Origin: Alphaproteobacteria bacterium
GTDB lineage: Bacteria > Pseudomonadota > Alphaproteobacteria > Rhizobiales > Hyphomicrobiaceae
Reading direction: 5' to 3'
DNA length: 64,000 nucleotides
Assembly: GCA_022600345.1 (NCBI GenBank)
Contig: JAHZKP010000105.1
Span: forward strand, 1 to 64,000
Each line of letters opens with the position of its first letter. Position 1 is the first letter of the stretch. Below the pieces are notes generated by a model that ran no database searches, had not been told where the DNA came from, and saw only the letters and a program-made list of their open reading frames with translations. The position numbers were made by a program, and so were the translations under genes. Shown piece by piece: positions 52,643 through 61,082 of the stretch.

Positions 52643-53470
52643 ATGCTTAGGCTATGTGTTCTGTCGCTGCTCGCCCTGTTGATCCTGGCGCCTGCGGGCG
52701 CCATGGCGGCACCGAACAGCACTGAAAATGGCGCTACCGCGTCCACGAAATCAACCAATCCGTATTACAAGAAGAAACGCAAATACTCGAAAAAGAGAAA
52801 ATACCGCAAGAAAGCCTACAAAAAGGGCAAGCGCCGCTATTCGAAAAAACGGCGCTACGGCCGTAAGTATAGAAAGAAGCGCTACACCAAGAAGCGGCAC
52901 AAATCGAAAGCCGTGCTGAGCGGCGGACCTCGCCCCTACATTGCACCCCGGCGTCCAGCCGTCGTGCGCTTCGGTCGCAAATACCGCAAGGGCAACATCG
53001 TCATCGATACAGCAGGCCGCAGGCTCTACTACGTGCTCTCCAAGGGCAAAGCCTACAGCTATCCGATTGCAGTCGGCAAACCGGGCTTCTCGTGGTCGGG
53101 GACCAAGCGCATCACCGGCAAGAAAAACTGGCCCGATTGGCGCCCTCCTGCCGAAATGCGCAAACGCAAGCCCAACCTGCCCAAGCTAATGACAGGCGGC
53201 ATCTATAACCCGCTCGGCGCAAAGGCGCTCTATCTGGGCTCTTCGCTCTATCGCATCCACGGCACCAACAACCTGAAGTCGATTGGCACCGCTTCCTCGT
53301 CGGGCTGCTTCCGCATGTCGAATTCGCATGTGGCCCACCTGTCGAAGATGGCCGGTGTCGGCACCACCGTTCACGTCAAACGGCGCTTGTCGAAAAAGGC
53401 CAAAGGCTACAGCAAGAAGAAGCGCCGCAAATATTCGAAACGCCGTTACCGGAAGGGTCGGCGCGGCTGA
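52643..53470 (+). CDS. L,D-transpeptidase (YkuD) with Lys/Arg/Tyr-rich flanks
   Basis: A 275-residue exported protein: signal peptide (CVLSLLALLILAPAGAMA), a region at residues about 43-91 built from KKRKYSKKRKYRKKAYKK-like repeats, the YkuD domain (about 105-240) and a second basic tail (SKKKRRKYSKRRYRKGRRG). The catalytic motif is HGTNNLKSIGTASSSGCFRM near residue 219: the cysteine and HGTN are kept, but the usual SHGC reads SSGC. It would form 3-3 cross-links or attach proteins to peptidoglycan; the basic flanks may bind acidic wall or outer-membrane polymers. ATG preceded by GGGGGC. Confidence 0.88.
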   Translation: MLRLCVLSLLALLILAPAGAMAAPNSTENGATASTKSTNPYYKKKRKYSKKRKYRKKAYKKGKRRYSKKRRYGRKYRKKRYTKKRHKSKAVLSGGPRPYIAPRRPAVVRFGRKYRKGNIVIDTAGRRLYYVLSKGKAYSYPIAVGKPGFSWSGTKRITGKKNWPDWRPPAEMRKRKPNLPKLMTGGIYNPLGAKALYLGSSLYRIHGTNNLKSIGTASSSGCFRMSNSHVAHLSKMAGVGTTVHVKRRLSKKAKGYSKKKRRKYSKRRYRKGRRG

Positions 53471-53496
53471 TTTGCCAAATAATTCAGGCGAAATAG

Positions 53497-53531
53497 AAGG
53501 GCGGTTGCGAATTTCGCAGCCGCCCTTGTTT
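53497..53531. terminator. Bidirectional terminator between YkuD and NrtR-like genes
   Basis: AAGGGCGGTTGCGAA pairs with TTTCGCAGCCGCCCTT (one G-T pair), followed by GTTTGTTG on the plus strand. It lies between the convergent stops at 53470 and 53554. Confidence 0.75.
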
Positions 53532-53553
53532 GTTGACCTTGAGAAATTCGGAA

Positions 53554-54609
53554 CTACGCCCGCCCCAGCTTGATGCGGACCCCGGGCGCCGGACGCTCCA
53601 ACATCACCTCGCGGCGGAACCGGAAGAGTTTCGCAGGCCGCCCACCGGTCCTGGTCTTGACTTCGCCGGTCGGTTCAACAAGCCCGGCGCTTTCAACAAG
53701 GCGCCGGAAATTCTGCTTATGAAGGTGCGGGCCTAAAATGGCCTCGACGTGCTTTTGCAGCTCAAACAGCGTGAACTCTTCCTGCATCAACTCAAAAATC
53801 ACCGGCCGGTATTTTATCTTGGCGCGAACCCTGCCAATCGCGGTTGCCAACACACGCCGGTGGTCAAACCGCATCGGCGCACCGATCGCCTCGTTGGCAA
53901 CGCCGTTCGAAGCCGTGCTCTCCGGCCTGTCCCTGCGCGCTTCCGTCACCAGACCGGCCTCATACAACAACTCGTAGCGCTCCAGGACCTTCTCTTCGTC
54001 CCAAGTCGCACCATCAAGCCCGAAACAGATCCCTACTCTTTGATTGCGCTCCAATGGATGCTCGCGAGACGGCCGCGACATGGCCTCATTGGCCCACTTG
54101 TTCAATGCCGGTGCGATCACCGCGTCAATGACCTCGGGCCGCCCGGCACGCCAATCTTCCCATGGGAAGTAATGATACCAGCTACGCCAACTCCCAGCCC
54201 TCAGGTCGTCGATTGCCCCGGCACGTGTCAAAGCCAGATAACCGATTGAAACGACGTGCGGATTGGTATCGCTGGGTTGCGCCTGCCGGCCCCGGTCGCC
54301 GAATGTGTAGAGCTGTTCGACGTAGCCTAGGTCAATACCGGTTTGTTCATTGACCCAGGACCTCAGGCCGATTTCCAGTGTCCGGTGCTCGAACGGCGAG
54401 AACGGCCCGAAAGGCAAGCCTTCCGTGGTTCCCATCTTGTCTGCCCGGTCGCAGACGACCAACACCACCGGCTCATCATCGCTGACCGAAACAATGGCCG
54501 CGTTCAGACCGATTTCAACGCTTGCATTTTCAATCCGTACCGGGCGCTTGACAGCCCCGGTTGCGATCGACTCGGAAGCCTTGGATTCTAAATTCACAGT
54601 TGTCGTCAC
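53554..54609 (-). CDS. NrtR-like Nudix-related transcriptional regulator
   Basis: A 351-residue protein: an N-terminal Nudix-fold domain (residues about 30-240) that lacks a standard Nudix box (FGPFSPFEHRTLEIGLRSWV at that place), as in sensor-type members, and a C-terminal winged-helix part with IFELMQEEFTLFELQKHVEA, QNFRRLVESAGLVEPTGEVK and the ending TGGRPAKLFRFRREVMLERP, typical of NrtR regulators of NAD metabolism, which release DNA on binding ADP-ribose. Target genes are not obvious here. A weak GTTG...CAAC dyad at 54730-54743 upstream might be an operator. Confidence 0.78.
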   Translation of the reverse strand: MTTTVNLESKASESIATGAVKRPVRIENASVEIGLNAAIVSVSDDEPVVLVVCDRADKMGTTEGLPFGPFSPFEHRTLEIGLRSWVNEQTGIDLGYVEQLYTFGDRGRQAQPSDTNPHVVSIGYLALTRAGAIDDLRAGSWRSWYHYFPWEDWRAGRPEVIDAVIAPALNKWANEAMSRPSREHPLERNQRVGICFGLDGATWDEEKVLERYELLYEAGLVTEARRDRPESTASNGVANEAIGAPMRFDHRRVLATAIGRVRAKIKYRPVIFELMQEEFTLFELQKHVEAILGPHLHKQNFRRLVESAGLVEPTGEVKTRTGGRPAKLFRFRREVMLERPAPGVRIKLGRA

Positions 54610-55017
54610 GGCGAGAACCTCCGTGCCGGTACCAGTAAAGCTTCCGTTTTAAAAAGCATTCAGGCCCGACCAAGCTCGCGATTGCGCTCGCATTAAGCGA
54701 CCTCCCCCAGCACAATCAACCCCCAATTTGTTGATATGACAACGCTTTCCCGCCCGAGCTGCGAAACCGCGTAATTTTTTCTAGGCGTCGATAATGGCGC
54801 TTTTGGGAACAGAACTCGTTCGAAATGTGCCAAGCTGTGCCCCGCGTCCGACGCATTTGGCGGACTTCACCCCCCTCAGGCTTGGGCAAGATCACCCGCG
54901 CGCCCGCCCGCGTGTCACAAGGTACGATTGTTTTGGGCGGTCGGGTGGGCGCGCGGGCGGGCGATGTGATTCCGCCTGAGGCGGAAATGATCTTTCAACC
55001 CCTAACCGGTCCTGGAA
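54610..55017. other. Gene-free region with GC-rich inverted repeats
   Basis: No gene seen. A GC-rich inverted repeat built on GCCCGCCCGCG / CGCGGGCGGGC lies at about 54902-54963, and a perfect TTCCGCC/GGCGGAA hairpin at 54970-54986, 32 bases past the HD gene stop, may end the ygfZ-tag-HD transcript although it has no T-run. The left part should hold the promoter of the NrtR-like gene. Confidence 0.55.
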
Positions 55018-55695
55018 TCAGGTCTTCACATGCAGACCGTCGAAACGCTCCAGGAATGCCCGTTGGGCATCTTTGGCCGGGACCGGCTGCAGGCCTGATA
55101 GCCGCGATAGCAGTCCATCGCCCAGCCCTTTGGGCGTACCGAAAAACCGCCGTGCCTCATCCTCATCGAAGCCTGCCAGCACGGTCGCTTCAAAATACGC
55201 AGCAATCCGGTCCGCTGTCTTGATCTCGCGGTTGATTTTGCCGGGCAGCGAGGCCGGCAGCTCGAAGCGACGATGAATAGCCTCCAGCAACCGGATTTCG
55301 AAAGCCTTGTAGTCAAGCCCGATGGCGTTCTTGAATGGTGAGATCAAATCGCCCACCACGTATTCTGCCGCATCGTGCAGCAAAGCCGCAAGCCGCCACT
55401 CAACCGGCCAGCCCGGATTGCGCTCCACGGCAATCTCTTCGACGATCAAAACGTGCTGTGCGACAGATAGCGCATGATCGCCAACCGTCTGGCCATTCCA
55501 GCGGGCAACCCGCGCCAGGCCGTGGGCAATATCCTCGATCTCGATATCGAGCGGCGAAGGGTCCAACAGGTCGAGCCTTCGACCCGACAACATCCGCTGC
55601 CAGGCCCTGGGTACAGTGTCCGTGCTCGCGGTACCGGCAGTACTGATCGCGTTGGCAGCGTCAATCGAAACCGGCTTGGCTAAGTGATTCGTCAT
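55018..55695 (-). CDS. HD-domain phosphohydrolase (YfbR-like)
   Basis: A 225-residue HD-superfamily protein: QTVGDHALSVAQHVLIVEEI supplies the first histidine, ALLHDAAEYVVGDLISPFKN the HD pair, and EIKTADRIAAYFEA the last aspartate. It resembles YfbR-type 5'-nucleotidases and related HD hydrolases; substrate unproven. The start at 55695 overlaps the tag stop as ATGA with GTGGGGGC in front. Third gene of the ygfZ-tag-HD unit. Confidence 0.86.
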   Translation of the reverse strand: MTNHLAKPVSIDAANAISTAGTASTDTVPRAWQRMLSGRRLDLLDPSPLDIEIEDIAHGLARVARWNGQTVGDHALSVAQHVLIVEEIAVERNPGWPVEWRLAALLHDAAEYVVGDLISPFKNAIGLDYKAFEIRLLEAIHRRFELPASLPGKINREIKTADRIAAYFEATVLAGFDEDEARRFFGTPKGLGDGLLSRLSGLQPVPAKDAQRAFLERFDGLHVKT

Positions 55696-56303
55696 GCCCC
55701 CACTATAACCTTGCTCTGCAATCTCGAACACGCCTCGTGCCGCGGACACGCCACCAGGTGATCGTTGACCATCCCCACCGACTGCATGAAGGCATAAGCC
55801 GTCGTCGGCCCGACAAACCTAAACCCAAGCCGCTTTAACTCCTTCGACATCGCCTTCGATTGTTCCGTCTGGGCTGGAACCTGGGCAAATGATTGCCTCT
55901 CGTGCACAATCGGCCGGCCATCGACAAAGCCCCATAGTAAGCCGCTGAAACTCGACCGCTCCGCAATGGAAAGGAACGCCCGCGCATTACCGATGGCCGC
56001 TTCAATCTTGGCCCGGTGGCGAATGATCCCTGCATCCCCCAGCAATCGCTCAATATCCTTTTCCCCGAACCGGGCGACCTTTTGCGGATCGAACTTTTTG
56101 AACGCCGCGCGAAAGTTGTCCCGTTTGCGCAAAATCGTCAGCCACGACAGCCCGGCCTGGAACCCCTCAAGCGTCAACTTTTCCAATAGCGCAACGTCAT
56201 CGAGTTGCGGCACACCCCATTCGGTGTCGTGATAGCGCGAGTAGATTTCCGCTTCGATTCCCGGCCATGGGCACCTATCGATTTGCGACGCCGGCTGCTT
56301 CAT
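55692..56303 (-). CDS. tag: DNA-3-methyladenine glycosylase I
   Basis: Excises 3-methyladenine from alkylated DNA. 203 residues with the family pattern DRCPWPGIEAEIYSRYHDTEWG at the N-terminus (zinc cysteine C-P-W), LLEKLTLEGFQAGLSWLTIL with the conserved glutamate, and the C-terminal FVGPTTAYAFMQSVGMVNDH followed by CPRHEAC, giving the other zinc ligands. The ATG at 56303 overlaps the ygfZ stop as ATGA, which fixes the start against the longer frame. Co-translated with ygfZ and the HD gene. Confidence 0.95.
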   Translation of the reverse strand: MKQPASQIDRCPWPGIEAEIYSRYHDTEWGVPQLDDVALLEKLTLEGFQAGLSWLTILRKRDNFRAAFKKFDPQKVARFGEKDIERLLGDAGIIRHRAKIEAAIGNARAFLSIAERSSFSGLLWGFVDGRPIVHERQSFAQVPAQTEQSKAMSKELKRLGFRFVGPTTAYAFMQSVGMVNDHLVACPRHEACSRLQSKVIVGA

Positions 56304-57205
56304 TCCTTGTTGTCCGCCTCCGACACACCGCCAAGTCCGTAGCTTGCCCACTGGGCGATCTCGATTCCCAGCGACACATCGCCAACCCGTATCGCATCGC
56401 CCTTTGTTATTGCCTCAGAGGCCCGGTCAAGGCGCACAAGCGCCAAACCGCGCGATCCCGAAACGCTCCCCAGCGCCCCGATTCTGGCAGCCCCGGCCGT
56501 CACCTCAGCGCCGGTCGCGGGCAATTCCTCGTCGCCGACCACGATCACCACCCGCTTGCGCGCCGTCCCCCGGTGCTGCATCCGGCTGACGACTTCCTGG
56601 CCGACAAAGCAACCCTTGGTAAACGAAACGCTCCCCAATTGATCGTACAGCGCCTCATGGGGAAAGGTGTCGCCAAGCTTGAAGTCCTTGCCTGCTTCCG
56701 GCACTCCAAGTCCGATCCGATGGGCATGAAAATCGTCTTTCGCCGCCGGCGTCCCGCCCAGCTCCTTGAGAACCTGATCGTTGGCAAGCGTCAGTAAAAG
56801 GCGCCCGCCCAGATCCGCCCGTCTGGGATCGACAAAGGCGGCACAATCGCTGCTTGCCACCGCATTGACCGCCCCCTCGCCCCACACAGCAGCAACGCTG
56901 AAATCCGCGCAGCGATCGACGATTTCGACATCAGCCCGCAGCTTATACATCGACAATCGCTTGACGAGGTCGGGCACCTCCGCCTTCCCGGTCTCGATCA
57001 GAAATCCATTCTCGGTCCGCAACACGAAGAAGTCGAACAGGATTTTCCCCTGCGGGCTGAGTAAGCCACAGTGCAGCGCATCGCCTACTGCTTTCAACCG
57101 CTCCATGTCGGCTGTAACGATCCCCTGCAGCAGCTTTGCGCCGTCCGCGCCTGTAACGCTGATCACCCCGCGGTTCGGCAAAAAGGCAGTCTTTAGATTT
57201 GTCAT
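56300..57205 (-). CDS. ygfZ: Folate-binding protein YgfZ
   Basis: Tetrahydrofolate-binding, GcvT-like protein that supports iron-sulfur cluster enzymes. 301 residues: N-terminal LPNRGVISVTGADGAKLLQG IVTAD region with a run typical of the family, KILFDFFVLR, and the signature KGCFVGQEVVSRMQHRG with the redox-relevant cysteine at K-G-C-x-x-G-Q-E. Start at 57205 (MTNLKTAFLPNRG); the frame runs 50 codons further but unlike the family. First gene of ygfZ-tag-HD; divergent from the dihydroorotase. Confidence 0.94.
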   Translation of the reverse strand: MTNLKTAFLPNRGVISVTGADGAKLLQGIVTADMERLKAVGDALHCGLLSPQGKILFDFFVLRTENGFLIETGKAEVPDLVKRLSMYKLRADVEIVDRCADFSVAAVWGEGAVNAVASSDCAAFVDPRRADLGGRLLLTLANDQVLKELGGTPAAKDDFHAHRIGLGVPEAGKDFKLGDTFPHEALYDQLGSVSFTKGCFVGQEVVSRMQHRGTARKRVVIVVGDEELPATGAEVTAGAARIGALGSVSGSRGLALVRLDRASEAITKGDAIRVGDVSLGIEIAQWASYGLGGVSEADNKE

Positions 57206-57326
57206 CGCTTCCGCCCTTATCGATCCACACCTCTTGCGATCATGGTCTAACTTAACTATGCGGGGAGCTGTTCCCGTGCAAGACGCTTTCCCGACCTCCT
57301 TTGAAGGATAACGAGGCCCGCCTTCG

Positions 57327-57378
57327 CACCAGTTTACTGAGTGTGAAGCAAACACTCCAACACCAGTCTACTGAGTGT
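57327..57378. repeat. Direct repeat in the dihydroorotase leader
   Basis: CACCAGTTTACTGAGTGT (57327-57344) recurs with one change at 57361-57378, a spacing of 34 bases. Between them AGTGT and ACACT form a small dyad. It could be a duplicated operator for the dihydroorotase or the divergent ygfZ gene, or a leader structure. Confidence 0.6.
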
Positions 57379-57405
57379 TGGGCACAGAAAAGAAAGAACA
57401 CCGCG

Positions 57406-58737
57406 ATGACCGAAACCTATGACCTCCTCATCAAAGGCGGCACCGTCGTCAATCAGGACGGCACAGGTGAGCGCGACATCGCCATTCGCGACGGCAAAAT
57501 CGCCGACATCGGCAACCTCCAGGCCAGCAAGGCCGGCGAAGTCATCGACGCCACGGGACTGACGATCATTCCTGGCGTCATCGACAGCCAGGTGCACTTC
57601 CGCGAACCGGGCATGACGCACAAGGAAGACCTGGAGACCGGCAGCCAGGGCGCGGTGCTGGGAGGCGTCACCACCGTTTTTGAAATGCCCAACACCAATC
57701 CCAACACCACGACACCCGAACGCCTCGCCGAAAAGGTCAAGGCCGCCCACCACCGCATGTTCTGCGACTTCGCCTTCTACGTCGGCGGCACCGAGGACAA
57801 CGTCAACGACATCCCCGAGCTGGAGCGCCTGCCAGGTTCTGCCGGCATCAAGGTCTTCATCGGCTCATCGACGGGAACTCTTCTCGTCGACAAACCCAAC
57901 GTGCTCGACGCAATCATCCAAAAGATCACCCGCCGCGCCGCCTTCCACGCCGAAGACGAAGCCCGCCTCAACTCCAGGAAGGACCTGCGCGTCCCCGGCG
58001 ATCCCTCCTCCCACCCCGTCTGGCGCGATGAAATCGCCGCCCTGATGGCCACCCGGCAACTGGTCGGCCTGGCCGAAAAGCACGGCAAGCGCGTCCACGT
58101 CCTTCACATCTCAACCGCGATAGAAATGGAGTTCCTGGCCCACCACAAGGAATGGGCCAGCGTCGAAGTCACGCCTCATCATCTCTCTTTATGTGCCCCT
58201 GATTGCTACAAGAAGCTGGGCACCTATTGCCAGATGAACCCACCTGTTCGCGATGCCGACAACCAAGCTGGAATTTGGGCAGGCATCGCCAATGGCGTCG
58301 TCGATGTTCTGGGCTCCGATCACGCCCCCCACACGCGCGAGGAAAAAGACTGTCCCTATCCAGAATCGCATTCCGGCATGACCGGCGTGCAGACGCTGCT
58401 GCCCGTCATGCTCGACCATGTCAACAAACAGCGCCTCACCCTGGAACGCCTCGTTGATCTCACCAGCCACGGCCCCCAGCGCCTGTTTGGATTGCGCAAC
58501 AAGGGCCGCATCGCCGTCGGCTATGACGCCGACCTGGCCATCGTTGATATGCAGCGCACCGAAATGATCTCCAACGATTGGATCGCCAGCCGCGCCGGCT
58601 GGACGCCATATCACGGCATCGAAGTCACCGGCTGGCCCATCGGAACCATCCTGCGCGGCCGCAAAGTCGTCTGGGACGGCCAGATCATCGGCGCTGCGAC
58701 AGGAGAAGCCGCCCGGTTCAATGAGGCGGCGGGTTAG
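57406..58737 (+). CDS. pyrC: Dihydroorotase
   Basis: Amidohydrolase that closes carbamoyl-aspartate to dihydroorotate in pyrimidine synthesis. 443 residues. Seen: IPGVIDSQVHFREPG near residue 60, GGVTTVFEMPNTNP, GIKVFIGSSTG, HVLHISTA, VEVTPHHL and LGSDHAPHT with the catalytic aspartate. The first metal motif reads D-S-Q-V-H in place of D-x-H-x-H; I recall the same glutamine in other alphaproteobacterial dihydroorotases. An allantoinase or hydantoinase is less likely given the MPNTNP and HAPHT motifs. The start at 57406 (MTETYDLLIKGG) fits the family. The Rhs cassette array starts within 50 bases of its stop. Confidence 0.88.
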   Translation: MTETYDLLIKGGTVVNQDGTGERDIAIRDGKIADIGNLQASKAGEVIDATGLTIIPGVIDSQVHFREPGMTHKEDLETGSQGAVLGGVTTVFEMPNTNPNTTTPERLAEKVKAAHHRMFCDFAFYVGGTEDNVNDIPELERLPGSAGIKVFIGSSTGTLLVDKPNVLDAIIQKITRRAAFHAEDEARLNSRKDLRVPGDPSSHPVWRDEIAALMATRQLVGLAEKHGKRVHVLHISTAIEMEFLAHHKEWASVEVTPHHLSLCAPDCYKKLGTYCQMNPPVRDADNQAGIWAGIANGVVDVLGSDHAPHTREEKDCPYPESHSGMTGVQTLLPVMLDHVNKQRLTLERLVDLTSHGPQRLFGLRNKGRIAVGYDADLAIVDMQRTEMISNDWIASRAGWTPYHGIEVTGWPIGTILRGRKVVWDGQIIGAATGEAARFNEAAG

Positions 58738-58783
58738 GGGAAGCGGCGGTTTCCTCCAGTTTCGTCATCGCACGACGTTATGA

Positions 58784-59163
58784 CGAAGCAACAACGAGCC
58801 GACCTCAAATGATCTGCTCCCCTGTAGCGGCGACATCATTTTCCACTAAACCAACGAGGAGGGGCTTGACGGAATAATCAAATCCCAAACCATAGATGCT
58901 TCGCGCTGGAAACCAGACACGAAAGATGTAAGACTTGGCGAAGGCGTCTATTTGACCGATATTATGCCTAACACGAGAACAAATGGTCAATTGGGCCGCT
59001 TATCCAAAGGCATTCCAAACAAGCATCTCTACACGCACTATGTGGCAATTAACACTGAAGGGTTACTATTTTGTCTGAATCAGGCAGACCTCATGTCTTT
59101 GTAACGCCCCGAATCACTCCGCTATTCATAGGCGATAGGTTGCGCGGCTCGGGGGCTAATTGA
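58784..59163 (+). pseudogene. HYD1-type ADP-ribosyltransferase toxin tip, disrupted
   Basis: The plus strand encodes a C-terminal toxin module without any start codon. Frame one reads GDIIFH*TNEEGLDGIIKS (a TAA at 58847-58849 where the family has tyrosine), then DVRLGEGVYLTDIMPNTRTN, LSKGIPNKHLYTHYVAINTE; near 59062-59075 the reading shifts to another frame giving SESGRPHVFVTPRITPLFIG and DRLRGSGAN, ending at TGA 59161-59163. The HYTxEEGLxGI, GxGxYLTDI, HYVxI and GRPxVFV elements are those of the Tox-ART-HYD1 domain found at the ends of Rhs and other polymorphic toxins. One nonsense change and one indel make it inactive or a silent cassette. Confidence 0.72.
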
Positions 59164-59480
59164 TGGGCAATAACTACTACAAATTGATTTGGGCGCAAAA
59201 TTTGGGAAGCAACGGAAATGAAGAGCCTGTGATTTTTTACTATGAGGTAGATGAAAATGATCGAATCAAAGGAATTGTGCATATTTATGCAGACGGGACC
59301 CTCGCTTACGCTTCCGAATCAGAATCGGGCAGCATTCCGACGATTATTCCGTATCAAAATTTAGAACCATTTTCGTCAAACATTGAAGCCTTTCGGACGC
59401 AAGAGGATACCTTTCTTTTTGAAAGCGATGAGGAGACTTTTGAAAAAGTATGGCTACGTGCAAAAGGCCAGCACAACTAG
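59163..59480 (+). CDS. Candidate immunity protein, DUF6881-like
   Basis: A 105-residue acidic protein (YYKLIWAQNLGSNGNEEPVI; FYYEVDENDRIKGIVHIYAD; GTLAYASESESG; EEETFEKVW-like DEETFEKVWLRAKG), resembling the small DUF6881 family that often follows toxin genes. Its ATG overlaps the stop of the HYD1 tip as TGATG, the usual layout of an immunity gene. The gene is much AT-richer than the chromosome around it. Unlike the toxin frame, it is intact, which suggests it still protects against a related toxin. Confidence 0.65.
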   Translation: MGNNYYKLIWAQNLGSNGNEEPVIFYYEVDENDRIKGIVHIYADGTLAYASESESGSIPTIIPYQNLEPFSSNIEAFRTQEDTFLFESDEETFEKVWLRAKGQHN

Positions 59481-59544
59481 ATCAAATTAATGAATTTGGC
59501 GAATTGCAAGACTGTATAAAAAAGGCCGCTATTCACCTGACATT

Positions 59545-60288
59545 CCCTTCCCGAATGCGGAGGAGCTTTAGCTTCGCCGCATAGCGCTCGCCGGGACGGT
59601 CGGTCAAAGCTTTGGTTTTGATCGGCTGGCGCAAGAACAAGCCGCCGCGCAGATCGGATATGCAGCGACTGCCGCCTTCAACAGCAACGCCCCCTCCCCC
59701 CACAATCCACTTTCCTCGGGCTCGCGTGAACAACGTTCACTACATTTGCGGCTGAGTGAGGGGAGCTGGTCCTCAACAACTTGTGCCTGAGTGAGCTGGG
59801 AATGGGTTCTCAACAACCCGCTCAGCTATACCGATCCAAGCGGATTCTTCTTCTCGAAGATCTGCACTTCAACATGGGCTTGCCCAATGTTGAGCCAACA
59901 AGAAGACCACATGGGCTTGCATCTGGCGCGAACTTGTAAAGCGTCAAGCAAGAGTGTGTTGAGCAAGCAAGGCGATTGGCAATTTCTTTTCCTCCGCCTT
60001 CCGCGCCATCGGCAACATCATAAAGAAGGCTCTCGCCAACCCCATCGTCCGCGCGGTTATCCAGATCATTGCGTGTAATCCGCACACTGCCGTTGCGACT
60101 TGTGTAGCAACTTCAGCGGCCATGGCGGTTGCAGGTGCGTGGGCCAGCGGCGGCTCGTTTGGCGATGTCATGAAAGCCGTCGGGATCAGCTTCGCGCAGA
60201 TGGCTGTATTCCACTACGTCGGGGGAATTCTGGATGGGGTCGGCGAGCAGATGGCCGCCCTCGGCAAGGCGACAACGGCTGCCGGAAA
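59545..60288 (+). repeat. Rhs core fragment, copy 1
   Basis: About 744 bases that recur almost entire at 62732-63474 and in part at 61584-61780. It includes the Rhs-type core ending WEWVLNNPLSYTDPSGFFF (from about 59797) in one frame and AFRAIGNIIKKALANPIVRA in another, with a CAACAT...ATGTTG hairpin (59870-59892) and stop codons between, so the core itself is not translatable as one piece. Each copy starts with CCCTTCCCGAATG soon after a small candidate immunity gene. Confidence 0.8.
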
Positions 60289-61078
60289 AGCCGCCTTCGC
60301 GGCGGTAAAAGGTGCCGTTCACGGCGTCATCGGCGGTGCATTCGCAGTGGCCTCTGGCGGGCGCTTTGCCGAAGGGTTCGCCGGTGCTGCGATTGGTGCT
60401 GCGGCGGGCGTCGCCAGCAACGGCCTGTTCGGCCAGGCCGGTGACGGCACCGGCTGGATGATGGCGCGCACTGCGATGGCCGCAGCAGCAGGTTGTGCCG
60501 GCGCCATCTTCGCCGGCGGCAAATGCGGCAACGGCGCCTTGACCGCCGCCATGGCGCATATTTTTAATGCTGAATGCGTGCATTGCCCGGGTCGGCGAGG
60601 TGGTCTTGGAGGGAGCGGACTTGAAGTTGGGGGCGGTGGCGGCGGTGCTGGCGCAGCTGTCAGTCTCTCAGCTTTCATCGGCGCGATCTACAACAACCTC
60701 AGCAACGTGTTTGCGCCAGCAGATGTTGGTTCGGGAGGTAGAGCTCTAAACACCGTTCGGCTGCAAGCTCAAGGGGCCGGTCTTGAAGCCAGCGTGGTGA
60801 TAACCGGAACGGATATATCGGTTAAAGACGGGCACCTCGGGCTTACAAAACTTGCAAACGGCATAGGTGAACCTGCAGCCTTGCTACGACGCCCCTTGTT
60901 CATAAGAGCCAGCAGATATATAACCAATTGTGCAGCGAATGGGGGATGCGGCGCGCCAGGATTAGGCTTCGATACTCCGGGAACCAATATTCGCGTCGAC
61001 GTCAATATTTTTGGTGGGACGTCCTTCAGGACGATACCAAGAAGTGGAGCCACAATCGACTCTGTGAAATTTGATTAA
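60122..61078 (+). CDS. Orphan Rhs C-terminal toxin tip, toxin domain unrecognised
   Basis: The open frame runs from about 59963; the first ATG is 60122 and gives 318 residues. The first half is the glycine/alanine-rich pre-toxin segment seen near Rhs C-termini (AVFHYVGGILDGVGEQMAAL; VHGVIGGAFAVASGGRFAEG; ALTAAMAHIFNAE). After a glycine-rich joint near residue 170 the last 110 residues (VRLQAQGAGLEASVVITGTD; NCAANGGCGAPGLGFDTPGT; FGGTSFRTIPRSGATIDSVK) form a presumed toxin domain I do not recognise. No ribosome binding site is evident, so it may be a silent cassette. Followed 4 bases later by a candidate immunity gene. Confidence 0.6.
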   Translation: MAVAGAWASGGSFGDVMKAVGISFAQMAVFHYVGGILDGVGEQMAALGKATTAAGKAAFAAVKGAVHGVIGGAFAVASGGRFAEGFAGAAIGAAAGVASNGLFGQAGDGTGWMMARTAMAAAAGCAGAIFAGGKCGNGALTAAMAHIFNAECVHCPGRRGGLGGSGLEVGGGGGGAGAAVSLSAFIGAIYNNLSNVFAPADVGSGGRALNTVRLQAQGAGLEASVVITGTDISVKDGHLGLTKLANGIGEPAALLRRPLFIRASRYITNCAANGGCGAPGLGFDTPGTNIRVDVNIFGGTSFRTIPRSGATIDSVKFD

Positions 61079-61082
61079 TAAC

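Noticed and set aside
59791-60078. 95-codon frame starting WEWVLNNPLSYTDPSG, and its twin at 62975-63262
   Set aside because: Only the first 20 residues are Rhs core; the rest reads a hairpin insert and then the real pre-toxin DNA in a wrong frame.
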